Notes: a model not told the origin generated them from the sequence alone. A stretch of DNA of 64,000 nt from Mytilisepta virgata (GCA_028015205.1 JAPWFG010000022.1:2108001-2172000); one strand, 5' to 3'; counted from the stretch's first letter, positions 22,038 through 37,000 are shown. Numbers and translations: made by a program.

Positions 22038-25000
22038 GTAAGTATCAAATCTGTTTGTGAAATACATTTTTTCTTAAATCTTAATGGGAAAACTCAAGAC
22101 AATATGCAAATGGTATAGGATTTACAGAGCTAATCTCTGCTTATCAGTGTATATACATACAGGAGATTCTGGTTTATAAAAAGGAGAACAATAGCCAAAA
22201 ATTTAAGATCACAGATAATGGCTTTATGATAACGAATAGGGCGAACATGTGGGAATGATTTGATTTTGAAAAAAAAGTATGAATAAAAACTTGTTTAATG
22301 ACGAATCACTGCATCATATACCTTACCATAGCGGTTTATCTTTGTACAGGATTTAATCTTTTATCTAAAAAAACATATTCTTAAAAAAACATTTTACAGA
22401 ATATGCATTGTTTTCAATTAACAGATAAAAAAGGAACAAACTTTAGAAGTATGGAATTTGATGCTGAGGCCTTCCCACATCCAGTCCCTCTTGTAGTAAA
22501 TATTATTCTTGCAATCACGTGATTCACAAGGAAAAACATTTATTAACTTTTTAGACTCTCGACTAGTACAAATTGATGCCACATTTGGAAATATTAGCTC
22601 AAGGATATATGCATATAAATGTACATATCGGTAGGACTTGTACCGAATAACATGTATGAAGTGTAAGACATGCAAGATATTTTATAATGTTTTATTATGA
22701 TTTTATTTGCCTTCTGGCAGATAATCTTGCTCTTCATAGAGGGCGAATCTTGAGGGCATTAGATAACATTTCACCTTTTCTGTCTATAAACATTAAATTT
22801 TCAATTTGTAATGTAAATGTTTATATGACCCATTCGTCTATTTTTCAGAGAAACTGTTCTCTCCTGGGTTATCTTCTTCCATTTTTGTTGTTAGTGTTTT
22901 GAATTTGAGCCTTTAATTACCCCTAATAAATTGTTCAAGCATTTTCGTTTTCTTACAATTAACTCCATTCAGCATGGAGCAAGGTGAAAAAAAAACAGAC
23001 TTACAAAACGTGTGAACTCTTGCTTCATGCCCAACTATTTTATGATATAGCTTTAATTAATAGTTTTAAGATAAATCCAAGGACAAAAATCGGCCTATGC
23101 ATCCCTTGAATCTAGGCATGATTTTTTTCTTTTTTTTTTCTTTTGTTTTGTCATGAATTTACATCTATCTGAAACCCTTTCTGACTTCCCGTATTTATTT
23201 AATTTATTTGTATTTAATAAGGAATCAATAAATACATTATAACCTATTTCTCGAATTGAGTGTATTAAGTTTGTAAAAGTCAATTGCTTTTGGAAAAAAT
23301 CCTATACAATTTATTCAGATATATATGTACTTGCTAAAGGTCATGTCCCATTTTAAATTATTTTACTTGGATAATCGTTACTTATTTACATGGCTTTAGC
23401 CCGAGGGTATAACCTTTAACAGGGTTGACAGTTTTGGATATCTCCCGTAACTGTTTTATTATACCGTAAAAATACTGGTGTTCAATTTGGCCTCTGGAAA
23501 AGAAAAAAAAAGAAAAGCGGTATTTTATGTATTTATGTAATTAACAAATACACATGAAATAATGGGTTATTCACTGCATGGCAACGAATAATAGGGTTAT
23601 TCACCGGACGATGCAATTTGTTGGGGTATTCACCGGACGGTGCAATTTGTTGAGATAAATCACCGCCTTTTAATTATAGGGTTATTCACTGGACTGTGCA
23701 CTGTTTTAATGTTATTCACCGGCACCACCGATTAGGACGAAACTATCAGATTTATTTCACACCACGTGACATTTTATTAGCAAATAGACTTATTCAATTA
23801 TACTGTGAGGTATAATAACAATAATTAAGTTATAAGCATATCACTGGGACAGAAAATGCTTGCACATATGATAAGTGTTAAGGTGGGGTAATATATGTAC
23901 AAAAAAAATTAAGATTTGAATATGGAAGATTTCTGGCAATGATAAAACCATGTTTCGTGATAGACTCTTTATACAACAAATGCATTATTCGAACGTTGCA
24001 GTTTGAAATATTGTTGGCAAAATATGTTGGATGGATATTTTATTTAGTGCAAGATGCAGCCAAGTAGATACAATATATATTCTAGAAAACATTTTCAAAC
24101 GTGAAGAAGTGATGGTCATTATTTCTTTACTGCATCACAGGTCAAAAACAACAAGATTAGTCCTGAGATCTTGTCCTATATCAAGGATAAATGTGTAGAC
24201 GTTCCCTTTGAAAAGGCAGAATGATGACATCGACGAAAAGCACTAGACTAAACTGTGTTTCATTCTAAATCCCTGCAACTGATTCTGTGATGAAAAACTC
24301 GGGACTTTACTACAAATCTTTACATTTGAAATAACAGGTGTGTCCATAAAGTCAGCATGGTTCAATTTTTTTGAAAAAAACAACTTGTACATATTCATCA
24401 TGACAATTCCCCAGCAGAAAGGTCATATTTTCAGAACAATCAATTTTACGTATAAACGGAAGAAAGTTTGAGGCATTTCGGCTTTAGAAAAATCAAGGTG
24501 TAACTAATTACAGATATCTTGACTTTACTTAAACAAAAGGTAGAGTAAAACTGTGTACAGTGTTGTATTTCTATTGAAATATACGATATATTCTCAAAAA
24601 ACTACGTCCATGGTATTTAGTACGTAGTTATGTTTTCAAAACAGAGATACACAATATGTACATGTGGTTGATGTTGACAAGTCAATGGTACATTCATTTG
24701 GACCTACCATAGATGATAATATTATGTTGTCTTATTCTACAGTTCCCTGCTGGTCAACGTATTAAACCCAAATTTAATTATATAAAAACTCACTACGTTG
24801 AACCTGTTGTTAAATAAAACACTCGGATAAACAAGTTAAAAAAATGGCTCTGGGTACCAAAGTTATATTAGTACAAGAATGACAAGCAGTATCGATTAAT
24901 ACATTATTGTTTAAAATCCATTGGCAGCCATTAGGTGCATATCAGGACCAACAAGCAATATGACATTACATACTTCGATCAATGTATCATCATTTCCAAC

Positions 25001-28000
25001 CTGTTGATTTCCTGCAGACAATTAATTATCACACCGACATTCAGTAATATCAAATAATTATCTTTTTCATAGTAGGATTCAGACCAGCTCGCCACTCTAA
25101 TAGTAATAGAATAGAGAATGGAAACGGAGAATGTGTCAAAGAGACAACAACCCGACCAAAGCGCAGAAATCAGCTCATGGTTACCAATGGGTCTTCAACG
25201 CAGCGAGAAAATCCCGCACCTGTAGGCGGGCTTCAGCTGGACTCTAAACAATAATGCATACTTAGTTCAGCGAAATGGACGGCACACTTAACTCCAAAAC
25301 ATACAAATGAAACAAAATTCAAAAAACACCCAAGACTAACAAAGGCTGGTGGTTCCAGACTTAGGACATGCACAAACATGCTGCGGGAAACACACATAAT
25401 ATGAAGTCACTGAGAGATATAGTTTTACATTTTTTGTTATATAGGTATCTCAAGGGACTATCTATATCCTAGTTTTACTCTCCTTCTTGTAAACCTTTTT
25501 TTTATTTTTTGAGGCAAAGTTGACGTTCGATATTTCAACAAGAGTTAGTTGAAAATAGAGATGACAAACCTCATTTATTTATATCTTCCCCTATTTGCAC
25601 TTGAACTTTATATTTGAGGATATTTCGTACGAGATTGTATATTTCTGCTTGGTTGATGTTGCTCATTGACCTTAATTGTTTTTCTGTGTTATGTTTTCTA
25701 TTGTTTCTTTGTGTTTTCAATACCCCTTTCCAATTAAACAAAATAACATAAAAAAAAACGTTAAAAGAAGGTCAAATAACTCGATAGGTATGGTTGATTA
25801 ATTCAAACCTCTGCCAAATATGGAAATTTGTGACCTAAAAAGACTTATATACATAAGTTATAAAAACGAAACTGTACAGATTTTTACATTAATTGATGGA
25901 TTTCATAATCAAATATAACATGAAATCGTCGCTTTATACATGTAATACTTGATATGTTAATGGTACTTATCCTCCGTGTTAGTTTTTTGTTTTGATCTTG
26001 AGGCTCACATGAAATTCTAATTGGGAATAGGTTCAATATTTCATATATTTACTCTGTTTAATTAAGGATTGACTGTAATTTTTTTTCAGTCTATGAAGAA
26101 ATAACCTCACTCACATGGTGCACACTAAATAACCCGCGTAGCAGGTTATTTGAAAGTGTGCAACATGTGCATTATAAAGGTTATTTCGAATAGACTGAAA
26201 ACAAAATTACTGACAATCCTTATAATTTAATATCAACGGTTGTTTTGACGTCTAAAACGTCGGGATTCCCTTTCATATTAGAAAAGGAAATTTAGTCTAT
26301 GATATAGACAAAAAGAATTGACCAATCAATGACGCGTTACATCCAATATTAAATTATTAGTTGATGTGTTATATTAAAAAGTCTTTTAGTAGAAATGTGA
26401 AAAAATTCATATTCTAAAATTGCAGTGAGCGGTTTGTATGTTTGGCCTTGTAGTAGGCAGAACAGAACGTACTCCTTCTTCGATGGTGTTAACGCCACAG
26501 GAGTAAATTACAGTAAACCGGAAGATCCTACATATTTGGAGTATTTCCTGGATGGACAACCCGAACAGCTTAAAATTCAATGTATAGAGAGATCTGGACC
26601 TTTTTATGCTATACGGTTAGTTCTTTTTTGTATAATACTATGCGTTAATGCCATGTTACATGTTATATAATTTCAAATAACAAAAGATTGAGAGTCTATA
26701 ATAATCATTCATGGTCTAAGATGTGAGATAGAACAATTCCACCCGAGGGTTCTGTCCAGTCTGGAATTTTCCTGCCTCACATTTTTGACCATGAATGATT
26801 ATTTGTCTCACATTTCTCGGTTGCATATTTAAATAAATAAACATTGCCATCATGACAAGAAAATGCGCTCTCCTAAACTAGGCAACAGATCGTGCGTGTT
26901 TTGGTTTTGTACCAAAGGTACAAAACTTAATAACTTATCTTTTAGGTTGTGCTTCAGGTATTTTCAAATTGAAGCGATGTTAATTTTGACGTTCTCCTAC
27001 CATTTGTGCGAAATTGTTTGTGACGTGATGTTGTTTGTATTGTTACGTCAAGGTAGGTCATGTGATGTGAGATGCATGAATCTCACACTTGTGTATCACA
27101 CGGAATATAACAGTCCCAAACACATAGAAATGTGAGAAATTGAGGTCTCAAATTTGCCCTACAATTTATCTTGATACAGTTAATGATTTAATAATATATA
27201 CCACCCAGTATCTGATATAGAAAAGGTACACTTGTATTTTCTAAAACGTATATTGAAGGTAAGACGAGGTACAGTCAATAATATACAATTATCACCCTTG
27301 TTGGTGTGTGACCCGACGGCTTGTCTCCCAGAGGAAAGTAAGGTCACCCGAGGGCTTGCCCGAGGGTGACCTTACTTTCCGAGGGGAGACAAACCGTCGG
27401 GTCACACACCAACAAGGGTGATAACTGTTATATTATATCGAATATTCAACTTTTTCAAAATTTTCCTTTTAGTATTCTTGGAGTCCTTATCAGACAGCAG
27501 GCGTTCCATTTCTGCCTCATCCACCGCAAGCAACCTGTTGTCGGACGCCATGTTTTTTGTTTACTGAATCAAGGGAAGTAACTATAAATGGAAACACGTG
27601 AGGCTCATGAGGGGATTTCCATGGGGTTTTCTCGCGAGCTTACTATGCGACCCAACGATTTTCGGTTGACCCAAAGAATGGGCAAATATCACGTGACACT
27701 GTTTTAACAAATCAGATTAAAGATTTCTATATGAATATATAATATTATGGTTTACTGTGAGTTGGGTAGATTGCCAATATACATAGAACGTCAGTGTAGA
27801 ATGATTAAATACTGGATAAAATTATTGAAAACAGAAAATTGTATATTAAAACATTGCTATGAAGATATATTTGAAAACAGCTGTATGAAACCTAATGACA
27901 AACAGAACTTGTGTAATCATGTAAAAAATATTTTATTCAAACATGGCTTTAATTATGTATGGTATGACCAATAAGTCAACAATGTTGAGCGTTTTCTTTT

Positions 28001-31000
28001 TCAACTAGAAGAACGGATGATAGGTAGTTTTATTAGAGAGGTAAACTCCTTCTTTGATGTTTCACCAAAATGTCAATTTTATAAATACATGTATGATATA
28101 CATATATACTCTACAGTTCTATTTAGATAGACCTATTACATGTATTAATTATGTTTATAAACCATATATATGTAAATATAGAATATGTGCTCACAATTTG
28201 AACGTTGAAATATGTCAATACTATAATATACATAGAAATGAAAGATATTGTACTCTGTGTAATACAAATTCTGTGGAAGATGAGTTTCATTTTATACTTG
28301 AATGTTATAAATATGATGATTTAAGAAAAAATTTATAAAGAGTTATTATTGGAGAAATCCATCTGCATACAAACTCGTACAACTGTTATCTGTACAAAAT
28401 ATTAAAGAATTGAACAATTTAGGAAATTTTTTGTACCTGGCTGAGAAAAGTCGGAATGAATAAATTAATTGAATTTGGTTTTTATTATAATGTAATTTGA
28501 AAAGTAATCTTTTGTTTTACATACTCCGTAATATGTTAACGTTATATTACAGATTATGATATTAAAATATCATACTAATATAAATATACTTTGATGATGT
28601 ATATTTACATTTAATGTGATAAATTGGCACTAATTATGATTATGAGTTATGTATCTATAAGCAGTATTGCTTAATTTTGAAATAAAGTATTATATTATAT
28701 ACATAAATATACTGTTCAATATCTTAAATCATCAAAACAGTCAATAATCTGATATTTAAAGTTAATTGAAAGGCCAGTCTTCAACATGACCATATATCAG
28801 TGATATCTTAGAATAAATGTTACCCTGCTGTTATATATATTTATTATGGAAGTAAACAAACGTATTTGATTAATCATGCATAACTATTCTTTCAGGATGA
28901 ACAATGGTACACATGACCTATACAGATGTAACAAAGATGTAATATTACAGCGCCCTCCTGATGTCTTCGTCATGTATGCAAGTGAATGGAGTAGGATTTT
29001 TTTTAATTAATCTTAGCATGTTTAAAAGCAAACTATTTGGTGGCTAACATGCATTTTAGTGTCAATGAATGAAATTGTAATATGAAATATCTGCTTTAGA
29101 TGGTGGCGAAAAAAACAGGCTCTTAAATATGTTCTTGTTTTATACTGAGGCTAATTTATACAACGGCTACTACAGAGAAAAGAAAAGAAACTAGCCTTGT
29201 CCTTTAATTTCAGTTTCCCCTATATAGTTGATGTCCTGCCACATAATCATCATAAATTTAAGGATTCTTACATCTTATCTATCCCCGTGATCTTGAAAAT
29301 AAAGAGACCACAGACACACCCACTTCTGCTTCATATTTGAATTTGTACATGTATAAAGATAATGTGATGATTTTAATTTCCTTTTCTGAGCTGTAATCTA
29401 CCAATTTGAAGGTCTTCAGCCTATAGTGTGTACATTTCTCAGTTGATTCGTTACTGCCGTGCATATGATAAATACGACGCATTTTTCAACAGGGTGAGAT
29501 TCGTTTACATAAACTTCTAAAGACAGGATTATGTTCAGTCTTTGTTAATTTCATCGATGCTCATCCAAAAATATTACGGACATCATCACAAAGTTTCTAT
29601 CTCACGTATGAGACTAGATATTTTCAGTTAAATTCCACGTCCTTCTGGAAATGACATCAGACCGGAATTAATTGATACTTCACTGGATTTTACTAAATAG
29701 CAATCATGGTTTCCCTTCCGGAGCACATGATGTCACTGACGGGTTTTTAGTGGAAATTCACATTGTTAGTGCTTTTAAGTTTCTGTGATGTCTTGTTCTA
29801 TTTATTTTTAGTCTATTTTATGTTTGTTATTCTTTTAGTTGTACATGTATGTGACAATTATTTGTTTTGTTCCATTCTCCTGACTTTGTCTTTTCCTTTG
29901 AGTTTAGAATTTGCGGACATTTCGCAGTTTTGTTTTTTTTTCGCTTCGGTATTCTTTGAAATATGATGAGAAATGGTCAAATATTGAAATCATATAATTG
30001 TATAACCAAGACTCGCTAGGATAAAGCGAAAACATAGCATACGTAATCACTTGAGCTCCACAAAAAACAGGTTTTAAGTTCATTATAACATAAGTAACGG
30101 AAGTAAATCTACGAAAGCCGGTACATGCCATGGGGAGTTGTTCTTTCCAATTTTAACTCGTTAATAACTACTTACTAGTATTAACTCCTTAAAACAACTT
30201 AGCTAACTCGTTACGAGTAAGCTAAGTCGTTATAAGAAGTTAAAGTTTAAAAAAACTCCTTATGGTACGTACCGGCTTCTGTATAAATCAACTGTTTACA
30301 TCAAAAATTCATCAATTTTCAAGCACACTAAGATAACAATCACACACGAATTACCAAAAGAGCAAAGTATACCTGTCCTTTAATAGTCAAGAGAGGGGAC
30401 AAACTAACATATGAAGCGACAGTTAGGATAGTCTGAAATGATGCATAATAGCTGTATTAGTAGCGGGGTAACTTGATATATTATTCTGTCCTTTGTGGTA
30501 TAAAAACGCACCACAAAAACTGATACAGAGCGATTCCAAAGAAATGGGGCGTAAATGTATATTGTAAAAAAAATGCATGATTCGTATGCAAGGTCACAAT
30601 ATGTTCTTTCTATTGGCTTGATTCTATCTTCCTTTGAAATCAGGAGCACTAGTAAACACATGTAGACCTTCAATAAATGGGATAATTGTATATCGACATA
30701 GTGTAATTAAAGTCTTGACCTACACAATTTTTTCAAAGTCATAACATAACAATATTTAAGGTAACATTTTTACAGAAAAACTGTGTTCATATTTAATGCT
30801 AAAATTGTTTCTTTCTTCAGAGTACTTTGAGACGATCCCTACGATCTGCGATATATGTATTGGGACGAATTATGATCTTTTACTGGTGGCTGCAGGTACG
30901 GAATAACGTCTGAGATTTTTTATTTTTGATAAATAACGCCCAGTTTATAAATATGTGACCCAGTAAAAGAGTGCTATTTTAAACCACTCATTTCTTTCTT

Positions 31001-34000
31001 ATTTTGCCGAAAAGTGTAATTCATGTAAATATTATGGAATTATAAGTAATAAGAGGTGTTTTTCCACAATTCATCGGTGTATAAATTCGACCAGGACTTC
31101 AGTTTGTGAGTGAATTTGTCTCCCTTATACACAGACAAATTGCTTTAAAAAATCGTATTACTATAAGGAGACAATATCCCATCAACTTAACTACTGACGG
31201 ATGATTAAGGATGTTCGCTGGTCATGTTTTGGTCTTTTTGTCAAATGGTATTTGACAAAAATTTTTGAAATCCTTTTTATTTTTTCATACATTTTGAGGG
31301 ACTGAAGTTGTCAATGCAAAGACAATGAAAAATCCAGAGAAAACCCATTTCCTGCAAATTTTCAAGGCTTTATAGCTCTAAAATGAGCACATGAACCTAT
31401 ATTTTTGTCTTGCTTATTTGTTTACTATTCATACGTTCTCTCAACTAAAACACCTATTTCAAATCATATTTATTTCCTAATAGACCAGCGATCATCCTTA
31501 AATGGGTTATTATAGTCAACTTCCAGTGGCAATTATCACATGCATATCAGCACGAGAACATAATACGAACTACATCTGTTTTTTGTACTAGACCGCAGGC
31601 AGGGTGGTTTTTTTAACTAGCTCATAACAGTCTGCAGGAGGACATGTCACCTCACACGGACTCCAAGCTCACCAGTCTTTGCTCTTATTCCTAAATGCCG
31701 CACCAATTTTTAAGTCTGCTTTGACACGACCCCGAATCGAACATTCCGCAATCGAGGCGAGCAGACATTATGCTCGATCGCGTCACTAGACTCAATGAAA
31801 GGCCCACACAAATATTGGTGTCAATTAATCAAAATAATCAACAAACATTGTGTAACAAGTCTAAAAAAATGAAGTTAAAAATACAAAATTCCTAAAAAAC
31901 ATCAGAACATATAATAAGAACTTTAAATATACAGGAGTAGTGTTATAATGATGATTAGCAGCCACTGGAGCGGTGGAGCAGGTGGAGCACTGAGTCTTTC
32001 TTGGAGCGAAGGTGGAGCACCAAGTATTTCTTGGAGCGAAGGTGTACTACAGATAATTTTTTTAGTGCTCTAGGATAGTTTATTAAATTTGTGTTATTTT
32101 ATAAAGTGTGTCCCACTGGAACAAGGTGGAGCACCGAGGTTTTGTGAAGGTGGAGCAGTGTGCTTTACCTGTAGTGCTCCAGGGTTATCTATGATATATC
32201 GGTCAGTTATAGATTAAAATAACAGATTAAAATAATTAGGTTATATAAAAACTTTTTTTTTTCTCATAGAGCAGAGAAGGCTCCAGTCAGTGGTTTTGGA
32301 GGGTTTGTTTCCCGCATAACTCTGTATTTTGTAAACATAAGGTTTTTTAAAAAACAAAATAGACACCTTTGTTGAATAAGAGTCCATACAAGCCTCAGGG
32401 TGTTTTATTTTTTGTCACAAATATATTTATGATAAAATATGAGTAATAAAGTGAAACATTTACATTATCTCGTTTTGTTTGCACCGACCAGAAGTCAAAT
32501 ATATATGCTGTTGTTTAAATTTGGTTTCAGTCCATTTCGAGAGTTGAAGCAGTTGTATCACAAGTCTGAGTTAAGTGTAGACGATTGGAAATTTGAACTT
32601 ATTACAGAGATTGTACAACATTGAGTATGGATTCAGTTTGTTGTTTTTATGATCCCTTCTCTTTTAAACCTGTTCACCAAAACATGATGTATTTTTACAG
32701 TAGAGAACAATCATATGGGAATTGGCCAGATCAACTTGTGCAAAAACCAAGCGATTTAGCACGAAATGGGTTCTTTTATACCAATGTTGGTGATCGTGTA
32801 ACCTGTTTTTACTGTGATATTACATTGAAACAGTGGACTACAAATGACGATATTGAAACTGAACACATAAAGTATGAACCCAATTGTTTGTTTGCTAAAA
32901 TGATATCTAGCAAAACCATATCTTCTATACAGATGACGTCATGACTTTAAATGTTATTAAAGAGATAATGCATACAATAGTTTCATTCAAGATTGAACAA
33001 CCATAGAAGTAACAATGGATAAAGTAGAGAGACTGATGCATCATACGTTGAAATATTTATATGGTAGGATGATTTTAGATGTTCTCCCCAACATTGTTAT
33101 TGCATGTTGTTATGGATGTGAGGTGAACCACCCTAGTCAAGTTCAACATACTTGCTTAATGTGGTCGGAGATGGAGCATTTAGATACCTACTTTGACATA
33201 GCTTACGAAAAGATTAGCCAGAAGGACATAATAAATAAACTCAAACACCAAGTGGATCTGATGGATATATCAAATGACCAAAAGGATGATTTAAAATTGA
33301 ATTTAAAGGACTGGTGCTTGCAACATAAACCAAGTTCAGAGGACATATATAACTTGTGTAGAAGTATGTTGACATTAGAAAATAGATTTGGAGATGAATT
33401 GAATTAGTATGTGACATTTCCATCATTTAACCTTCACTCTTCAACATGAACAGACGAATTTTACAAAACTCGTCTTTCCTAACAGAACTCTATAATGCAC
33501 GACCAAGGAACAGACAACAAATAATTCGTGAATGTTCAGATGATCAAATTGAAACTATTGCGGACATAGCACATAGAATATATCATGGAGTACTGATGAC
33601 ATGTTCCCATCACAGACAAAAACTTCGACAATATAAGATAACAATAAAATCATTAGCTAGTGCAGGAATAAATGTAAGAAGGAAAAGACGAATATTGATG
33701 ATCAACCACAAAGTCATACCACTGTTGATTAAGCCTCTATTACATTTACTAGACGAACAGTGATTAATATATTTTCAATAAATATCAATTCTATTATTTT
33801 GTTTTTCTTGTAATATGTGTAACTAAATCAGTTTGGTATTTCCTTTGAACCAAGGTATACTCTCACCCCCAGGCTTGATTCTAAAGACATACCATACCGA
33901 TAATAAATACATTGAAAAGAGGTCTTACCTGTCATATTGAAATAATAGTCCAAGATGAACACACAAGATTTAATTTTAAACACATATAAAAATACATATG

Positions 34001-37000
34001 CTGGTCCAGAAAAATTGTACAGAATATTAAAAAGTCAAGGTATCACAGACATTGGAAAAGCAAAGATAAAACGTATTTTAAACAGTCAAGACTCTTATAC
34101 ATTAAGAAAAGAACTTCGAAAGTCATTTAAACGAGCACGAGTAGTAGTCTCTGGCATTGATGATGAATGGGACATGGATCTAGCTGATGTCACGAATATT
34201 GCAAGTGAAAACGATGGCATCAAATTCCTTCTAATTGTCATCGACATCTTTTCCAAGTACCTGTGGGTGCAACCGCTGAAAAATAAAACAGCAAAAGATG
34301 TATTACAGGCTCTAAAGCAAGTACTTCAAAATGATAGAACCCCTACAAAAATTCGTACTGATAAAGGGAAAGAGTTTAACAACAACTTGATGAAATCCTA
34401 CTTACAGAGTCAAAATATATATTATTTTACAACGCAGAATTCTGAGACAAAGGCAAATTTTTCAGAAAGAGTTTTAAAAAATCTAAAATCAAAGATGTAT
34501 AGGTACTTTACGGAGCATAGAACACATAGATATCTTGATGTTCTCCAAGACCTTGTAACATTCTACAACGCGACTCCCCATAGAAGTATTCACAACATTG
34601 CCCCCCAAGGATGTCAACAAGGACAACGAAGCAGACATTTGGGCTTATATGTATTTGAAGCCGAAACCCATACGACTGAAAGCAAGGAAATATCTTTTTA
34701 AGAATGGGGACCTAGTTAGAATTTCTCATCTAAGCATGTTATTTGATCGAGCTTATGATGAACATTTTACACGTGAAATATTTAAAGTGAGTCAGAGGTT
34801 TCGAATGCAAACCATACCCGTTTATAAATTAGTAGAGTTTGATGATTCCCCTATCAAGGGTTTATTTTATGAGTCGGAGATGGTTAAAGTTGACAAGAGT
34901 GACGACACCTTATGGTATGTGGAAAAGAAAATTAGAAAACGTAAGCGAAATGGAAGTGTTCAGTGGTTGGTGAAATTTGAAGGATGGCCAGATAAATATA
35001 ATCAATGGTTGAATGAAGATGAAATCATAGACTCAGATGACTCTTGAAGATGAGTATCTACATAACATTCAGCAGTGAAAAATCTTTGGAATATTTTCCA
35101 AACAACAAAGCATATAAATTTTCTTCCCACCTAAATTCACCCTTATTATTAAATGGAAACTGGAGAGTTGCCTTAGTAGAAGCAGAAATTTCAAGTAGTA
35201 TATCCAAATCAGAATCCATTTACCTGTATTCTAATATATGTGGTGAATCTATTGTTGATGGAGAACAAAAACCTCTGCTCAGAAGATTGAGTGCCGTCTC
35301 TATGGGAAACTGGTCAAACATTTTTGAAGTTCCACAATATGTTCCTGTAAAAATAAACGACCTCTATAGTATTGATATTTATATAAGAGATGGTCAAAAC
35401 AATCTGGCTTCATTTTTAGATATTCCTTCGACAGTAACACTACATTTTAAGTCATTTCCATTTTTTTAAAAATGAACAAGATGTATGTACCAAATGTTGG
35501 CCATTGGATTAATTATTATGAGAAGTTAGATAGAAAAGGTCATTACAGTAATTACAAAGATCAAAAACAAATTGGTGGTGGTTCTTTAACTGGAACCCCA
35601 AAATCATTCATGACATCTATCGATACACCAACCAAAACCGCTTCTGATGAGAAAGTGAAAATTCAGCTCGTCTCCCCCGTTCAACAAGCAGACGAGATGG
35701 CTAAGGACATGGTTGAAAGAGAGCAAAAGACCTTAAAACGAAAGTCTACCAGTTCCCATCTCAGTTCTTCAAAAAGACGTCGAACGAGTAAGACCTCTAA
35801 AAGGCCCAGGAAACCTTTAAAAAAGTCGGGTAAAACCTCTAAAGTGTCGAGAAAGACTAATAGAAAGGCGAGTAAGACATCCAGAAAACAAAACAAGAAG
35901 AGTCATACGAAAAGTAAAATCAACAAGAAAAAAGTACAAACTTCTAAGAAAACCCTGAAAGATATACTAGGGTAGAATGGCTGCTCTATCATTAGATGGT
36001 TTCCAAGAAGCTCAACCAAGTGGTTTGGATCTGTTTTCATTACCACCTACACAGACAGCAGTTGATTCTTTGTATTATGATGAACATAGATCAACAGCAC
36101 AGTTAAGTGGAACTGCACCGATAGAATTTAACATAGCAGCGCAAAATTCACTAGAATATATAGATCTCAGAAAAACAAAATTATGTGTAAAGGCGAGAAT
36201 TAAACACGCAAATGGAGACATTCTTAAACCTACTGAGTATGTTGGACCCATTAATAATTTCTTACACTCTATGTTTTCTCAAGTGGACCTAACATTACAG
36301 AATAAGTTAGTGACTTCAACTACCACACATTATCCGTATAAGGCAATGATACAAACACTTTTGTCATATGGATCAGAAGCTAAAGAATCCCAATTAACCA
36401 GTCAGTTATGGAAAAAAGATAACCCAGGGCATTTTGATGACAGCGATGTACAAAATGGTAGCAACACTTCTTTATACGATCGATCACAGTATTTTACTCA
36501 AAGTCAAGTGTGTGATTTAGAAGGTCTATTATTTCATGATTTATGCAGTCTAGACAGATACATGCTGAATCAAGTAGCTATAAATGTTAAACTGTATCGT
36601 TCAAGACCAGAGTTTGCTTTGATGACCAACGAGAGTAATCCAAATTTTCAAATCGTTATTGAAGACATTAGCTTAAAAGTGTGTAAAGTTCGCTTGAATC
36701 CAGCCGTTATTACAGCACATGCACAAAAACTACAATCGACGAATGCTAAATACCCTTACACAAGAACGGAAGTTCGTCTTATTTCTATACCTGCAGGTAG
36801 TCTCAGTTTCAATTACAATAATTTGTTCAATGGTCTTCGAGCAACCAGGTGTGTAATAGGATTTACAGAGTCCAGTAGTTCGAGTGGATCTTACAAGTTA
36901 AACCCATTTAATTTTCAACATTTCAATCTTGGTCAAATAGCTCTCAAACTGAACCAAGTACCAGTAGGAGGAAATGTCATGCAGTTAAATTATGGACCCA

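Noticed and set aside
26863..27135. 90-codon Cys-containing ORF in gene B intron
   Set aside because: No homology to the gene A/B modules, no splice sites of matching phase, and located between fold-back elements.
31660..31800. A functional tRNA gene suggested by 'ccccgaatcgaac'
   Set aside because: No cloverleaf could be built around it; more likely a decayed tRNA-derived SINE segment.
33955..34701. LTR retrotransposon or retrovirus as the source of the integrase
   Set aside because: No gag, RT, RNase H or LTRs around it; neighbours are capsid, ATPase and PolB, and the 6-bp duplication with long inverted repeats fits a Polinton.
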